Origin: Eubacteriales bacterium
GTDB taxonomy: Bacteria > Bacillota_A > Clostridia > Christensenellales > Aristaeellaceae
NCBI GenBank assembly: GCA_028692205.1
Contig: JAQUXV010000045.1
Location: forward strand, 1 to 12,364
DNA: 12,364 nt
Direction of reading: 5' to 3'
Each line of letters begins with the position of its first letter. The first letter of the stretch is position 1. The notes below the pieces were generated by a model that did not search any database, was not told where the DNA came from, and saw only the letters and a list, made by a program, of their open reading frames with translations. A program made the position numbers and the translations under genes. Positions 1 through 5,730 of this stretch are shown here, piece by piece.

Positions 1-389
1 AGCCCGTCCAGCAACGCGCAGAAAGCGTACCAGTGCAGGCGCGTAGCGCTGTCCAGCAGGTCGACGCGGTATTGCTGCAAAAAGGACGCGTAAATCGCGT
101 CCGCATCGTATTCGTAATCGATTTTTGCGGCCTCCGGGTCGCTCTGCCGCGCTTCAATTCGGATGAAGTCGAAGAACAGGTCCATCCCGCGCTCCGGCTT
201 GTTCCCCGGGTAAAACAGGTTCAACAGCATTGCGCCCTTGTGCCGGTCCGCAATTTCCGGATCGTCCAACAGACGGAATATTTTCAATACGGTGCGAAAA
301 TCCGCGCGAATCGGGTATTCCACGCCCCCGGCTGCCACGGTTTCCGGCAGCACCTTCCCGGGTGCGCGGGACAGCGACAGCTTATTCAT
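1..389 (-). CDS. Gp15-family tail protein, C-terminus cut by window edge
   Basis: This open frame starts with ATG at 389 and runs to the left edge without a stop, giving 129 complete codons. The protein begins MNKLSLSRAP and contains YPIRADFRTVLKIFRLLDD near residues 25-45, a hydrophobic LLNLFYPGN segment, an acidic DYEYDADAIYASFLQQY stretch and LHWYAFCALLDGL at the cut end. This spacing is characteristic of the bacteriophage Gp15 family (PF06854), which lies just before the tape measure gene in A118-like phages and probably acts as the second tail assembly chaperone, like lambda gpT. The ATG overlaps the end of the preceding chaperone gene by 8 bases, and the Shine-Dalgarno match is weak, so translational coupling is likely. 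The C-terminus is unseen. Family assignment is from recalled sequence pattern. Confidence 0.85.
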   Translation of the reverse strand, partial: MNKLSLSRAPGKVLPETVAAGGVEYPIRADFRTVLKIFRLLDDPEIADRHKGAMLLNLFYPGNKPERGMDLFFDFIRIEARQSDPEAAKIDYEYDADAIYASFLQQYRVDLLDSATRLHWYAFCALLDG

Positions 390-717
390 CGTAGTCCGCA
401 AGGCGCTCCGCATAGCTCGCGCCCGCCTCGCGCGTCACGACGGCCATCAGCTGCAGCATGTCCGAAATGCATACCGGCTTGCCCTCGCTGAGCGTCGCCG
501 TCGCGCCCTCGCTGAGGATCGAGTCCACCACCGCGGCGCACTCCTTCAGCGCGGTCAGGATGGTTTTCGGCGCGGAATCCCGGTTCAATTTGTGATATTT
601 CTCACTGAGCTCCAGCGAGCGGTCGAAGATGTCCGCATCACTCTGGCGAAGCTCGAAAGCATGCCCGTTGATGCTGATTTTCGGGGCTTCCTGAAAGACA
701 AAAGTAATCTCCCGCAT
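382..717 (-). CDS. Tail assembly chaperone (gpG-like, DUF6673-type)
   Basis: A 111-residue protein beginning MREITFVFQEAPKISINGHA. It is probably the first tail assembly chaperone, which binds the tape measure protein in the cytoplasm while the tail tube polymerises. The assignment rests on position, between the major tail protein and a Gp15-family gene, and on size, a short beta start and a helical body rich in Ala, Glu and Leu. The frame is open much further upstream (to 924) but that would overlap the tail tube gene. ATG at 717 is preceded by GGGAGG at 7-8 bases and is chosen. I looked for a lambda-type slippery heptamer near the end and saw none; the next gene has its own ATG. No catalytic motif is expected. 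Confidence 0.75.
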   Translation of the reverse strand: MREITFVFQEAPKISINGHAFELRQSDADIFDRSLELSEKYHKLNRDSAPKTILTALKECAAVVDSILSEGATATLSEGKPVCISDMLQLMAVVTREAGASYAERLADYDE

Positions 718-738
718 ATGTTTTCCTCCCTCAAACAG

Positions 739-771
739 GCGAAGGGACGGCATTAACGCACGTCCCTTCGC
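739..771 (-). terminator. Strong hairpin between tail tube and chaperone genes (attenuator-like)
   Basis: An 11-base-pair perfect stem (739-749 with 761-771) encloses an 11-base loop (750-760). On the minus strand it follows the tail tube stop and is followed by CCTGTTTG, a poor U-tract. It is more likely a leaky terminator or mRNA-stabilising hairpin than a full stop. That would make tail tube transcripts more abundant than downstream chaperone transcripts. Confidence 0.6.
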
Positions 772-794
772 GGTAATGATATTCGGGGATCCGG

Positions 795-1469
795 TTAGTC
801 GGCGGTGAACGTTTTTTCCGTCACGTCGAAGGTGCCGGGGGTGAAATCGCCCACCTGATGCAGCGTTCCGCTGGTCTGCACGATGTCCGTAGGATCGCCG
901 CTGATGTCGCCCGCCTCGCAGCACACGTGGAATTTCCGCGCCCGATACACCGTGCCTTCGTAATAGGTCACCACAATGGCCGCTTCGCTGGCCGGAGGCG
1001 CGGTAAAGGTCAGGGCGCCCGTCGCGGCGTCGTAGGTATACGCGGTCGTTGCGACTCCGGCGACGGTCACGCTCTTAAGGGCGGCGGGCTTGGCGGTAAC
1101 GGTAAATTCCGAAACGGCGCCGTCGCCTGTAAACGCCTGCTGGGATTCCACGCGGTCGTACAGATCCGCGCGCACGTACTCGAATTCGGCGTCGCTCCCG
1201 ATCAGCTGATCGTGGCCGACCTTCACCAGCGCTTTCACCGCCTCGTCGTCGCTGATCATCTGGGTGTCGTAGGGGAAGCTGTTGTCGTAGCCGGTCACGG
1301 TGGTCACGCCGTTTTTGCTGTTGACATAGGCGTCCGTGTTGGTTTTCGGGCTGGGGCTCTCGTCCATTTTAGTCACGCCGACGCCCATCAGGTGGTACGC
1401 CAGCACGCCTCCCGGAGGCGTAATCCCCAGATAGTCCGCGATCTGGTACCGCATCACTTTTTGAGGCAT
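795..1469 (-). CDS. Major tail tube protein with inserted beta domain
   Basis: A 224-residue protein that probably polymerises into the siphovirus tail tube. It starts MPQKVMRYQIADYLGI and ends with VGDFTPGTFDVTEKTF, a pattern typical of Gram-positive phage tail tube proteins (HK97 gp6/lambda gpV-like fold). ATG at 1469 has AAAGGA upstream at suitable distance. Residues about 1-111 and 171-224 look like the tube core. Residues about 112-170 (TGDGAVSEFTV, then VTVAGV, YTYDAATGALTF, and IVVTYYEG) form a separate Thr/Ala/Val-rich beta module of a kind seen in many virion surface proteins. Assignment rests on position after the connector genes, size and these patterns. It is followed by a strong hairpin at 739-771. 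Confidence 0.85.
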   Translation of the reverse strand: MPQKVMRYQIADYLGITPPGGVLAYHLMGVGVTKMDESPSPKTNTDAYVNSKNGVTTVTGYDNSFPYDTQMISDDEAVKALVKVGHDQLIGSDAEFEYVRADLYDRVESQQAFTGDGAVSEFTVTAKPAALKSVTVAGVATTAYTYDAATGALTFTAPPASEAAIVVTYYEGTVYRARKFHVCCEAGDISGDPTDIVQTSGTLHQVGDFTPGTFDVTEKTFTAD

Positions 1470-1491
1470 AATATCATCCTTTCCTGGCGGC

Positions 1492-1904
1492 TTATGCCGC
1501 CTGCTCGATGTAGTTGACGGCGATGGTCAATTGGTACACCGCCTCGTCCTTCTCCGCGTCCTGCATGGTGAAGGAATTGGCGATAAACACGGTCTGGCAC
1601 TCCCGTCCGCCGGTGGAAGCTCGCGTTTCAACTGCCGGGCTCGCACCCACGTTTCAAGCCCCTCCATCCATTCTTGGTTGTTCCGCCGTTTCACATCCTG
1701 GTTGGCGCGCTGGCGAACGCAGAAGGTGTAATACGCGGTGACGTCGCGGCTGCCGTCCACGTAGGGGATAACCGTCGTCTGGGGTGTCTTGTACAGGCCG
1801 TAGGCGGCTGCGTTCGCCGCGAGCGTATCCGTGTCGATGCTTTCGTCCACGGTGATGCTTCCGAAGCCGTACAGCCACTGGATCAGGGCTTGGGATACGG
1901 TCAT
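1492..1904 (-). pseudogene. Tail completion/minor capsid (Minor_capsid_3-like) gene broken by a -1 frameshift
   Basis: The frame opened by ATG at 1904 (MTVSQALIQWLYGFGSI) stays convincing through NNQEWMEGLETWVRARQLKRELPP. It then turns into an Arg/Pro/Ser/Cys-rich tail (PCLSPIPSPCRTRRRTRR) that ends at 1527, which is not protein-like. The frame one base back reads GRECQTVFIANSFTMQDAEK and continues through VYQLTIAVNYIEQAA to a TAA at 1492-1494, 23 bases before the tail tube start. One base appears to be missing near 1602-1619, most simply a C or G in CCACCGGCGG. The gene's place, last before the tail tube gene, fits a tail terminator (neck) protein of about 138 residues. No X-XXY-YYZ slippery site is visible in the short overlap of the two frames, so programmed shifting is unlikely. 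A sequencing error is possible. Confidence 0.8.
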
Positions 1905-2353
1905 GGCGACCTCCTTCTGGCCAGAAGTTTCTTGGCTCCCCGTAGGATCGCTTCCTTGCCGCCTTCGTTTTTCATCCGTTCAAACCAGTACGCGCCGCGC
2001 ATGGGAGCGCCCTGAAAGGTGGACGGGCCGTAATGCCTGTCGAGGCTGTCCGTAAGCGGCTGGTTGTAGTAGTGCCTGCGGGCGTAGGGGGTGTTGTAGA
2101 TCACCTGCCCGCTTCCGAGAACGGTGAACAGGATACCGCTCTTGATCAGCATGGACGTGTCCATAGGCACGTAGGGCTCACAGAGTTTGAGAACCTCATT
2201 GTCGATCCACGCTTGAACCTGATCCATCGTTCCGCCTACGTTGCGGCTAAAGTTGGGATTCCAGACAAGCTCGGCACGGACTTCGCCATTTTTGTTCTTA
2301 ACGAGGACTGAATGCCCTTTGGGTGACCAGATGTTAAATTTCCCTTTGCTCAT
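1901..2353 (-). CDS. Minor capsid / tail completion protein (Minor_capsid_2-like)
   Basis: A 150-residue protein starting MSKGKFNIWSPKGHSVLVKN. The central part, with NEVLKLCEPYVPMDTSMLIKSG, VIYNTPYARRHYYNQ and later AYWFERMKNEGGKEAILRGAKKLL, matches the usual layout of the Minor_capsid_2 (PF11114) and HK97 gp10-like completion proteins: an early helix, APYVPxDT-type turn, YxTPYARxxYY strand, then WFERxK helix. These proteins sit in the head-tail neck. ATG at 2353 overlaps the preceding TGA (2350-2352) in an ATGA, so translation is coupled. The frame remains open upstream to 2710, but that part is Arg-rich nonsense overlapping the neighbour and is rejected. It overlaps the next gene's start by 4 bases (1901-1904). 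Confidence 0.85.
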   Translation of the reverse strand: MSKGKFNIWSPKGHSVLVKNKNGEVRAELVWNPNFSRNVGGTMDQVQAWIDNEVLKLCEPYVPMDTSMLIKSGILFTVLGSGQVIYNTPYARRHYYNQPLTDSLDRHYGPSTFQGAPMRGAYWFERMKNEGGKEAILRGAKKLLARRRSP

Positions 2354-2778
2354 TCCGCTGTCACCTTCCAATGCTTCAGCCGCGGCCGCAGCGTATTGTC
2401 GGCCACCGCTTTGACGGTTGCGTATCCGTGCTCCTTTTTCAGGTCGTCGAGGGTGTATTCGTCGGTCAGCTCGGCGCTGCATTCGCCCAAAACGATCACG
2501 TCCAGGTTGTGCTCCGCGTCGAGGCTCCAGTAGGCTGCCCGGTTGTCGCTCCCGGCAAACAGGGCGGGAGGCAGGTAGTGCCTTCCTCCGGCGTCTACGT
2601 CCACGGGAATGGTCACGCTCACGCTCCGGGCCACGTGCAGGCCGCTTGAATCCACGGTTTTTTCCACGCGCTGCCGCACCTGAACGCCGGTGAGCACCGT
2701 TCGCTGCCACGCATCCGCGCGGTTGACGCGGTAACGGTTGTACAGGGTAACGGTATCGCCGAAAAGAATACTATTCAT
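2350..2778 (-). CDS. Minor capsid / head-closure protein (DUF6751-like)
   Basis: A 142-residue protein starting MNSILFGDTVTLYNRYR. The early strand FGDTVTLYNRY followed by DAWQRTVLTGVQVRQ is like the DUF6751/minor-capsid head-closure proteins of clostridial phages. The middle has a beta-rich VSVTIPVDVDAGGRHYLPP, and the C-terminus reads DDLKKEHGYATVKAVADNTL, an acidic and basic helix then a strand. It probably joins the head-tail connector ring. ATG at 2778 lies in an ATGA overlap with the stop of the upstream connector gene and has GGGAGG at about 9 bases. The longer start at 2805 lacks this and is rejected. Exact Pfam assignment is uncertain; the role follows from position among connector genes. 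Confidence 0.75.
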   Translation of the reverse strand: MNSILFGDTVTLYNRYRVNRADAWQRTVLTGVQVRQRVEKTVDSSGLHVARSVSVTIPVDVDAGGRHYLPPALFAGSDNRAAYWSLDAEHNLDVIVLGECSAELTDEYTLDDLKKEHGYATVKAVADNTLRPRLKHWKVTAE

Positions 2779-3173
2779 TCCGGATACCCTCCCGAATACA
2801 CCCATCGTTTCAGGTAGCCCATGCCCTGGAGCAGGTTCAGGGTCATGGCCGAAACGGGCATTCCGCCGAACGTCACCGCGTTGGGGTCAACCTTGCGGCT
2901 CTCGCTGTATCCGTCGTTTGAAACGGATGTCACAATGCCCTCTGTGCCCCGGTTGTTGATCCCGTCCATGCCTCCGGCGGCGTACAGCGTTTCAATCTGG
3001 TAACATACGGCGCGCTTGAACTGGTCCGTTGCCCCGTCTTCTTCGGTCACGGGCAGTTGAACGATGCCGTTGATCATCTCTTCCGCGTCCGCTTCAATGC
3101 GTTCAAACGCATCGGCGGGGATCGCGTGACCGTGGAAAGTATTTGTGTAATAATCGGCGGTTACGCAGGCCAT
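2775..3173 (-). CDS. Head-tail connector protein (HK97 gp6/SPP1 gp15-like)
   Basis: A 132-residue protein starting MACVTADYYTNTFHG. It has an N-terminal helical region with AFERIEADAEEMINGIV and QFKRAVCYQIETLYAAGG, followed by a Gly/Ser-rich loop and SESRKVDPNAVTFGG, and ends in a helix with LLQGMGYLKRWVY. The helical bundle plus a GxxSxS loop and the repeated Ala/Leu helix are the normal layout of connector adaptors that form the ring below the portal. A GTG at 3182 would extend the frame by three codons, but the strong AGGAGG (3187-3182) overlaps that GTG and stands 8 bases from ATG 3173, so 3173 is the start. It is coupled to the next gene through an ATGA overlap. Confidence 0.82.
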   Translation of the reverse strand: MACVTADYYTNTFHGHAIPADAFERIEADAEEMINGIVQLPVTEEDGATDQFKRAVCYQIETLYAAGGMDGINNRGTEGIVTSVSNDGYSESRKVDPNAVTFGGMPVSAMTLNLLQGMGYLKRWVYSGGYPE

Positions 3174-3181
3174 TCGGCTCA

Positions 3182-3187
3182 CCTCCT
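3182..3187 (-). promoter_or_regulatory. Shine-Dalgarno AGGAGG deciding connector start
   Basis: The AGGAGG on the minus strand ends at 3182, where a GTG begins, so that GTG cannot be the start. The spacing to the ATG at 3173 is 8 bases, close to ideal. Confidence 0.8.
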
Positions 3188-3204
3188 GTTTTGGGGCCTA
3201 TTCG

Positions 3205-3540
3205 TTACCCTTTGGGCTCGTCGGTGCTTTCGTCCGGGGCGTCCCCGGCGTCATCGGCGGCGTCTTTCCTGTCGGCAGATTTCCCTTTCTTCTGGGCGGC
3301 CTTGAGCTGTTTTTTCAGGTCGGCAATCTCCGTATGGGCGGCTTCGAGCGACGCCGTCAGCGCCTGCACGCGTTTGCGAAGGTCGCCGTTCTCGGCCATG
3401 GCTTCGCCATAGGTGACGGACTTGGCCCTGGACAGCACGTTCCCTTTTTCGTCAATGACGGCGTACCCCTCGTTGAGGTACGCCGCCACGTCGGAATCAG
3501 AAACGACGAGCTCACGGCCGCCTTTCTTCATCCTGGTCAT
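3205..3540 (-). CDS. Small coiled-coil protein between capsid and connector genes
   Basis: A 111-residue protein of unknown function. Residues 1-40 contain GRELVVSDSDVAAYLNEGYAVIDEKGNVL, a small module common at the N-terminus of proteins encoded just after the major capsid gene in clostridial phages. About residues 45-88 form a clear coiled coil (heptad Leu/Ala in LRKRVQALTASLEAAHTEIADLKKQLKAAQ), and the tail is very acidic and low-complexity (DAADDAGDAPDESTDEPKG). It could be an accessory head or head-fibre type protein. ATG at 3540 has AAGGAGG at 3546-3552, which overlaps the capsid gene stop codon and suggests coupling. No enzyme motif is present. A CGTTACC heptamer overlaps its stop. Confidence 0.75.
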   Translation of the reverse strand: MTRMKKGGRELVVSDSDVAAYLNEGYAVIDEKGNVLSRAKSVTYGEAMAENGDLRKRVQALTASLEAAHTEIADLKKQLKAAQKKGKSADRKDAADDAGDAPDESTDEPKG

Positions 3541-3551
3541 GATAATCCTCC

Positions 3552-4748
3552 TTATTCAGTCCTGGCGGTTACGGTGCCGTTACCGGCGGCGTACACGCGG
3601 CCGTCGGCGTCGGTGACCAGCAGGGTCATCTTGTAGCCGTTGGCGGCGGTGATGTCGCCTTCGCCGTTCCACTCGGTCCACGCGGCGTTTTCGGCGGCGC
3701 TCACGCCGTAACCGAGCGCAGCGGGCGCAGTGTCGCTGGCGATCGCGTAGAAGTAGCGGCTGCCGGCCTTGAGGTTGCCCCCGGCGGGCGCGGTCACGGT
3801 AATCGCGGTGTCGCCCACGTTCGTGCCCGCGACGCTTACGAAGGTCGCGGCGTCGCTGCTCAGGCCCAGCACGAGGAATTCCGCGCCGTACTGCTTTTTA
3901 GGCAGCATGAACACATCTTCCATGGCTTCCTCGAAGTATTCGTACTTGCCCTGCGAACCGGCGCTGGGCGGGTCGAGCTGGGCGAAGTCGTAGGTTTCCG
4001 GCGTGATCACGCAGGACGGATGCACAAGGAACATGGGAATCTGTTTGGCGGATACGCCGCGCACCGCGCCGACGGTGAAGTCGTAGGCGGTCAGCATATG
4101 GTCGCTGGGCACTTCCTCCACGATCACCTGATCCAGACTGGCGATGGCCCGCTGAACCGTCGCGGGGGCGCTGCCGGTGATGTTGAGCTGGCGGTAGAAC
4201 TGCGCCGCGCCCTTCAGGATCACGTTCGCCTGCGGCGTGATGTACAGGTACCGGCCGTTGGAAGGCACGTTGTGCTCGGTCATCTGCACCATCATGAGGT
4301 CGAAGAAGGTCAGGATGTTTTCCGTGGTCAGCTCGCCGGTCACGGGTACGCGGCCGATGCCCGTCCAGTCGGAGAAGAGGGTGGAGATCAGGTATTTGTC
4401 CTTTTCGGGAAACTTCTCCTCCTCGTTCATCACGCGGGTGATGTTCTGGATGGAAAGCACCTGATTGGTCTCGTCGATGTCGCGCGGGTGGATGAAATCC
4501 TGCCAGGCGCGATGGTTGCGCAGGGTCAGCGGCGTCCAGTTGTTGCTGTGGCGCTGCTGCTGGGCAATCATGCTGGTGCGGCTGCCGTCCACACGGCCGG
4601 ATACGCTGATCGAGGGGACCTCGATGGTGTGGTTGTTGACGAACCGGTAATCGCCCTCCTGGTTGCGGGCGAACAGCGCGCCGAAGTGCAGCACGTTCGG
4701 GTACTGCTGGGAAAGCGCCTGCGCATATTGGGTTGCGTAATTAGGCAT
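3552..4748 (-). CDS. Major capsid protein, HK97 fold, with C-terminal extension
   Basis: A 398-residue protein that forms the icosahedral shell. Residues 1-296 look like the HK97-like core of clostridial phage capsids: ATQYAQALSQQYP at the start, VPSISVSGRVDGSR near 45-57, a long middle helix region with ENILTFFDLMMVQM, the nucleotide-free beta core RYLYITPQANVILKG, and the end EEAMEDVFMLPKKQYGAEFLVLGL. Residues about 297-398 form an extra Thr/Ala/Gly-rich domain with VGDTAITVTAPAGG, YFYAIASDT and AWTEWNGEGDITAANGYK, which is probably an Ig-like or decoration domain on the capsid surface. It follows the scaffold gene by 22 bases and has AAAGGGG upstream of ATG 4748. The fold is inferred from size, neighbours and pattern. 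The core lacks an obvious delta domain, consistent with a separate scaffold. Confidence 0.92.
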   Translation of the reverse strand: MPNYATQYAQALSQQYPNVLHFGALFARNQEGDYRFVNNHTIEVPSISVSGRVDGSRTSMIAQQQRHSNNWTPLTLRNHRAWQDFIHPRDIDETNQVLSIQNITRVMNEEEKFPEKDKYLISTLFSDWTGIGRVPVTGELTTENILTFFDLMMVQMTEHNVPSNGRYLYITPQANVILKGAAQFYRQLNITGSAPATVQRAIASLDQVIVEEVPSDHMLTAYDFTVGAVRGVSAKQIPMFLVHPSCVITPETYDFAQLDPPSAGSQGKYEYFEEAMEDVFMLPKKQYGAEFLVLGLSSDAATFVSVAGTNVGDTAITVTAPAGGNLKAGSRYFYAIASDTAPAALGYGVSAAENAAWTEWNGEGDITAANGYKMTLLVTDADGRVYAAGNGTVTARTE

Positions 4749-4770
4749 ATGGGTTTACCCCTTTCCGTTG

Positions 4771-5412
4771 TTATTTCCCGCCCTTATCCCCGGCGGCGCC
4801 GGAGCTGCGAACGGGGGTGAAGTGAAAGTCGAACGGGTTTTTCCCGCCCTGCGGGGCCGGATTGTTCATGGGATGCGTAAACTGGGGCGGCTTGGGCGCG
4901 CCCGGCTCCTGTTCGGGTTCCGCCTTCTTCTCGGGCTTGAAGGCGTCCGGATACGTTTCGCGCAGCTTCTTGATGCGGCCGTCCGCATCGGTGAACTTGC
5001 CGTCCTTAAATTCGGGGTTCTGCGCAAGAAACTCGTGCAGGGCGGCCTTTTTGGCCAGCGCGGACGTGAATTCGAAGCCGGAGAACAGGCTCTCCGCGGC
5101 GTGATCGATCGCCTGCGTTTCGAGGGTCTTTTTCAGCGTCGAGGTTTCGGTATCGTACTTGGTTTGCAGATCGGCCAGCTGCTGGGTGAGCGCCTCGTTG
5201 CTTCCGGCGCTTTTCTTAAGCTCCGCAATGTCCTTATCCCGGTCGGATACCTGGGTTTTCAGGCCGTCCCGTTCGGTGGTGAGGGCGGCGATCTGCTCGT
5301 CCTTCGTAGCGAGCGTTTTCTTGTTGGCCTCGACATCCGTGCCGTTGATCGCCATAACGCTGTCGATTTGCTCCTTGGTCAGCCCCAGCTTTTCCAGTTC
5401 CTCACGTTTCAT
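4771..5412 (-). CDS. Capsid scaffolding protein (phage GP20 family)
   Basis: A 213-residue protein that directs assembly of the major capsid protein and is then removed. It starts MKREELEKLGLTKEQIDSVM, the typical GP20 (PF06810) opening, and residues about 20-105 are a long charged coiled coil (DEQIAALTTERDGLKTQV and similar). A conserved-looking ALHEFLAQNPEFKDGKF segment follows near 124-140, and the Pro-rich tail ends NPFDFHFTPVR, the likely capsid-binding part. ATG at 5412 has AAAGGAG about 9 bases upstream. The frame is open further upstream to 5499, but that extension has no ribosome site of its own and lies in the gene-free leader, so it is rejected. It stands directly before the capsid gene, as expected for a scaffold. 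Confidence 0.92.
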   Translation of the reverse strand: MKREELEKLGLTKEQIDSVMAINGTDVEANKKTLATKDEQIAALTTERDGLKTQVSDRDKDIAELKKSAGSNEALTQQLADLQTKYDTETSTLKKTLETQAIDHAAESLFSGFEFTSALAKKAALHEFLAQNPEFKDGKFTDADGRIKKLRETYPDAFKPEKKAEPEQEPGAPKPPQFTHPMNNPAPQGGKNPFDFHFTPVRSSGAAGDKGGK

Positions 5413-5576
5413 GATGGGTTTCTCCTTTCGATTACGCTGATGTTTTACGTGGTCGCGCCACATCGTCGGGTTTGAGTACGCCGAACCCGCAAAAGGCAAC
5501 GCCGCGCTCTTTTACGCCTGTCACGGCAGAAGGCACGGGCGCGGATGCGCCCTTTGGGCAAGGGAGTGTGAACCAA

Positions 5577-5603
5577 CCTTCCACGGGAAACCGTTTGGGA
5601 AGG
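5577..5603 (+). other. Ten-base-pair hairpin with GAAA tetraloop
   Basis: CCTTCC and ACGG (5577-5586) pair with CCGT (5591-5594) and GGAAGG (5598-5603) around a GAAA loop (5587-5590), with TTG bulged at 5595-5597. The GNRA tetraloop is seen only if the plus strand is transcribed. On the minus strand the same stem would be followed by TTGGTT. Its function is unknown. Confidence 0.5.
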
Positions 5604-5607
5604 CATG

Positions 5608-5631
5608 AAAAAAGCGCCGCGCATTTCGGCG
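5608..5631 (-). terminator. Candidate minus-strand hairpin terminator upstream of scaffold gene
   Basis: On the minus strand, CGCCG (5631-5627), a 7-base loop and CGGCG (5619-5615) are followed by C and six T (5613-5608). The stem is short but all G/C and has an uninterrupted U-tract. Its place between the candidate scaffold promoter and the scaffold ATG means it could act as an attenuator, or it may be left from an earlier arrangement. Confidence 0.45.
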
Positions 5632-5668
5632 TGACGCTAAATTCCGTATTCTGGAATGGATATCCGTA

Positions 5669-5697
5669 TTGATAGTATGATGACAACGTATTGACAA
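5669..5697 (-). promoter_or_regulatory. Candidate promoter for scaffold/capsid operon
   Basis: On the minus strand TTGTCA (5697-5692, 5 of 6 to consensus) and TATCAA (5674-5669, 4 of 6) are separated by 17 bases. It is the best match found between the antitoxin and scaffold genes. A promoter here would be useful because the upstream head genes end in a terminator at 6331-6360. It overlaps the antitoxin-type operators. It is a weak match and not certain. Confidence 0.3.
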
Positions 5698-5723
5698 TGT
5701 AATGCTGCGGATATACAATGTAT
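5681..5723 (+). promoter_or_regulatory. Repeated operator-like sites of the toxin-antitoxin operon
   Basis: Three ACAAYGT motifs occur at 5683, 5694 and 5715. The first two lie in tandem 11-base repeats (TGACAACGTAT at 5681, TGACAATGTAA at 5692), one helical turn apart. The third is two turns further, within the dyad ATACA-A-TGTAT (5713-5723). Ribbon-helix-helix antitoxins such as RelB and DinJ bind short phased dyads over their own promoter, so these are probably autorepression sites. They cover the -35 and -10 elements. Confidence 0.6.
5691..5719 (+). promoter_or_regulatory. Sigma-70/A promoter of the toxin-antitoxin operon
   Basis: A consensus -35 TTGACA (5691-5696) and a near-consensus -10 TACAAT (5714-5719) are separated by exactly 17 bases. 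Transcription should start near 5725-5727, so ATG 5718 cannot be the antitoxin start. The leader before the antitoxin ATG would be only about 13 bases. Confidence 0.8.
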
Positions 5724-5725
5724 TT

Positions 5726-5730
5726 GGAGG
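5726..5730 (+). promoter_or_regulatory. Shine-Dalgarno GGAGG deciding antitoxin start
   Basis: GGAGG stands 8 bases before ATG 5739 and only 2 bases before the in-frame ATG 5733. ATG 5739 is therefore the likely start, and it gives the normal RelB/DinJ N-terminus MTTTNVSIRMD. Confidence 0.8.

Noticed and set aside
382..389. Lambda G/GT-type frameshift between the two tail chaperone genes.
   Set aside because: The second gene has its own ATG at 389 with an 8-base overlap, and no slippery heptamer is visible near the stop.
1527..1905. Programmed -1 ribosomal frameshifting in the tail-completion gene.
   Set aside because: The overlap of the two frames is short and holds no X-XXY-YYZ heptamer or clear stimulatory structure. 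A missing base is simpler.
1901..2710. A 269-codon version of the minor capsid gene starting at 2710.
   Set aside because: The first part is Arg-rich, overlaps the upstream gene in another frame and has no ribosome site. The ATGA overlap at 2350-2353 gives the true start.
4020..4820. A 266-codon plus-strand open frame opposite the capsid gene.
   Set aside because: It is the shadow of the major capsid gene, with His/Val/Gly-rich composition and no domain.
5472..5672. A 66-codon plus-strand ORF (starting MSTPNPQKATPRS) and a minus-strand frame through the same interval.
   Set aside because: No ribosome site fits either, and the region is dense in hairpins with promoter sites at its end. It may be a dispersed repeat, but I cannot support a gene.
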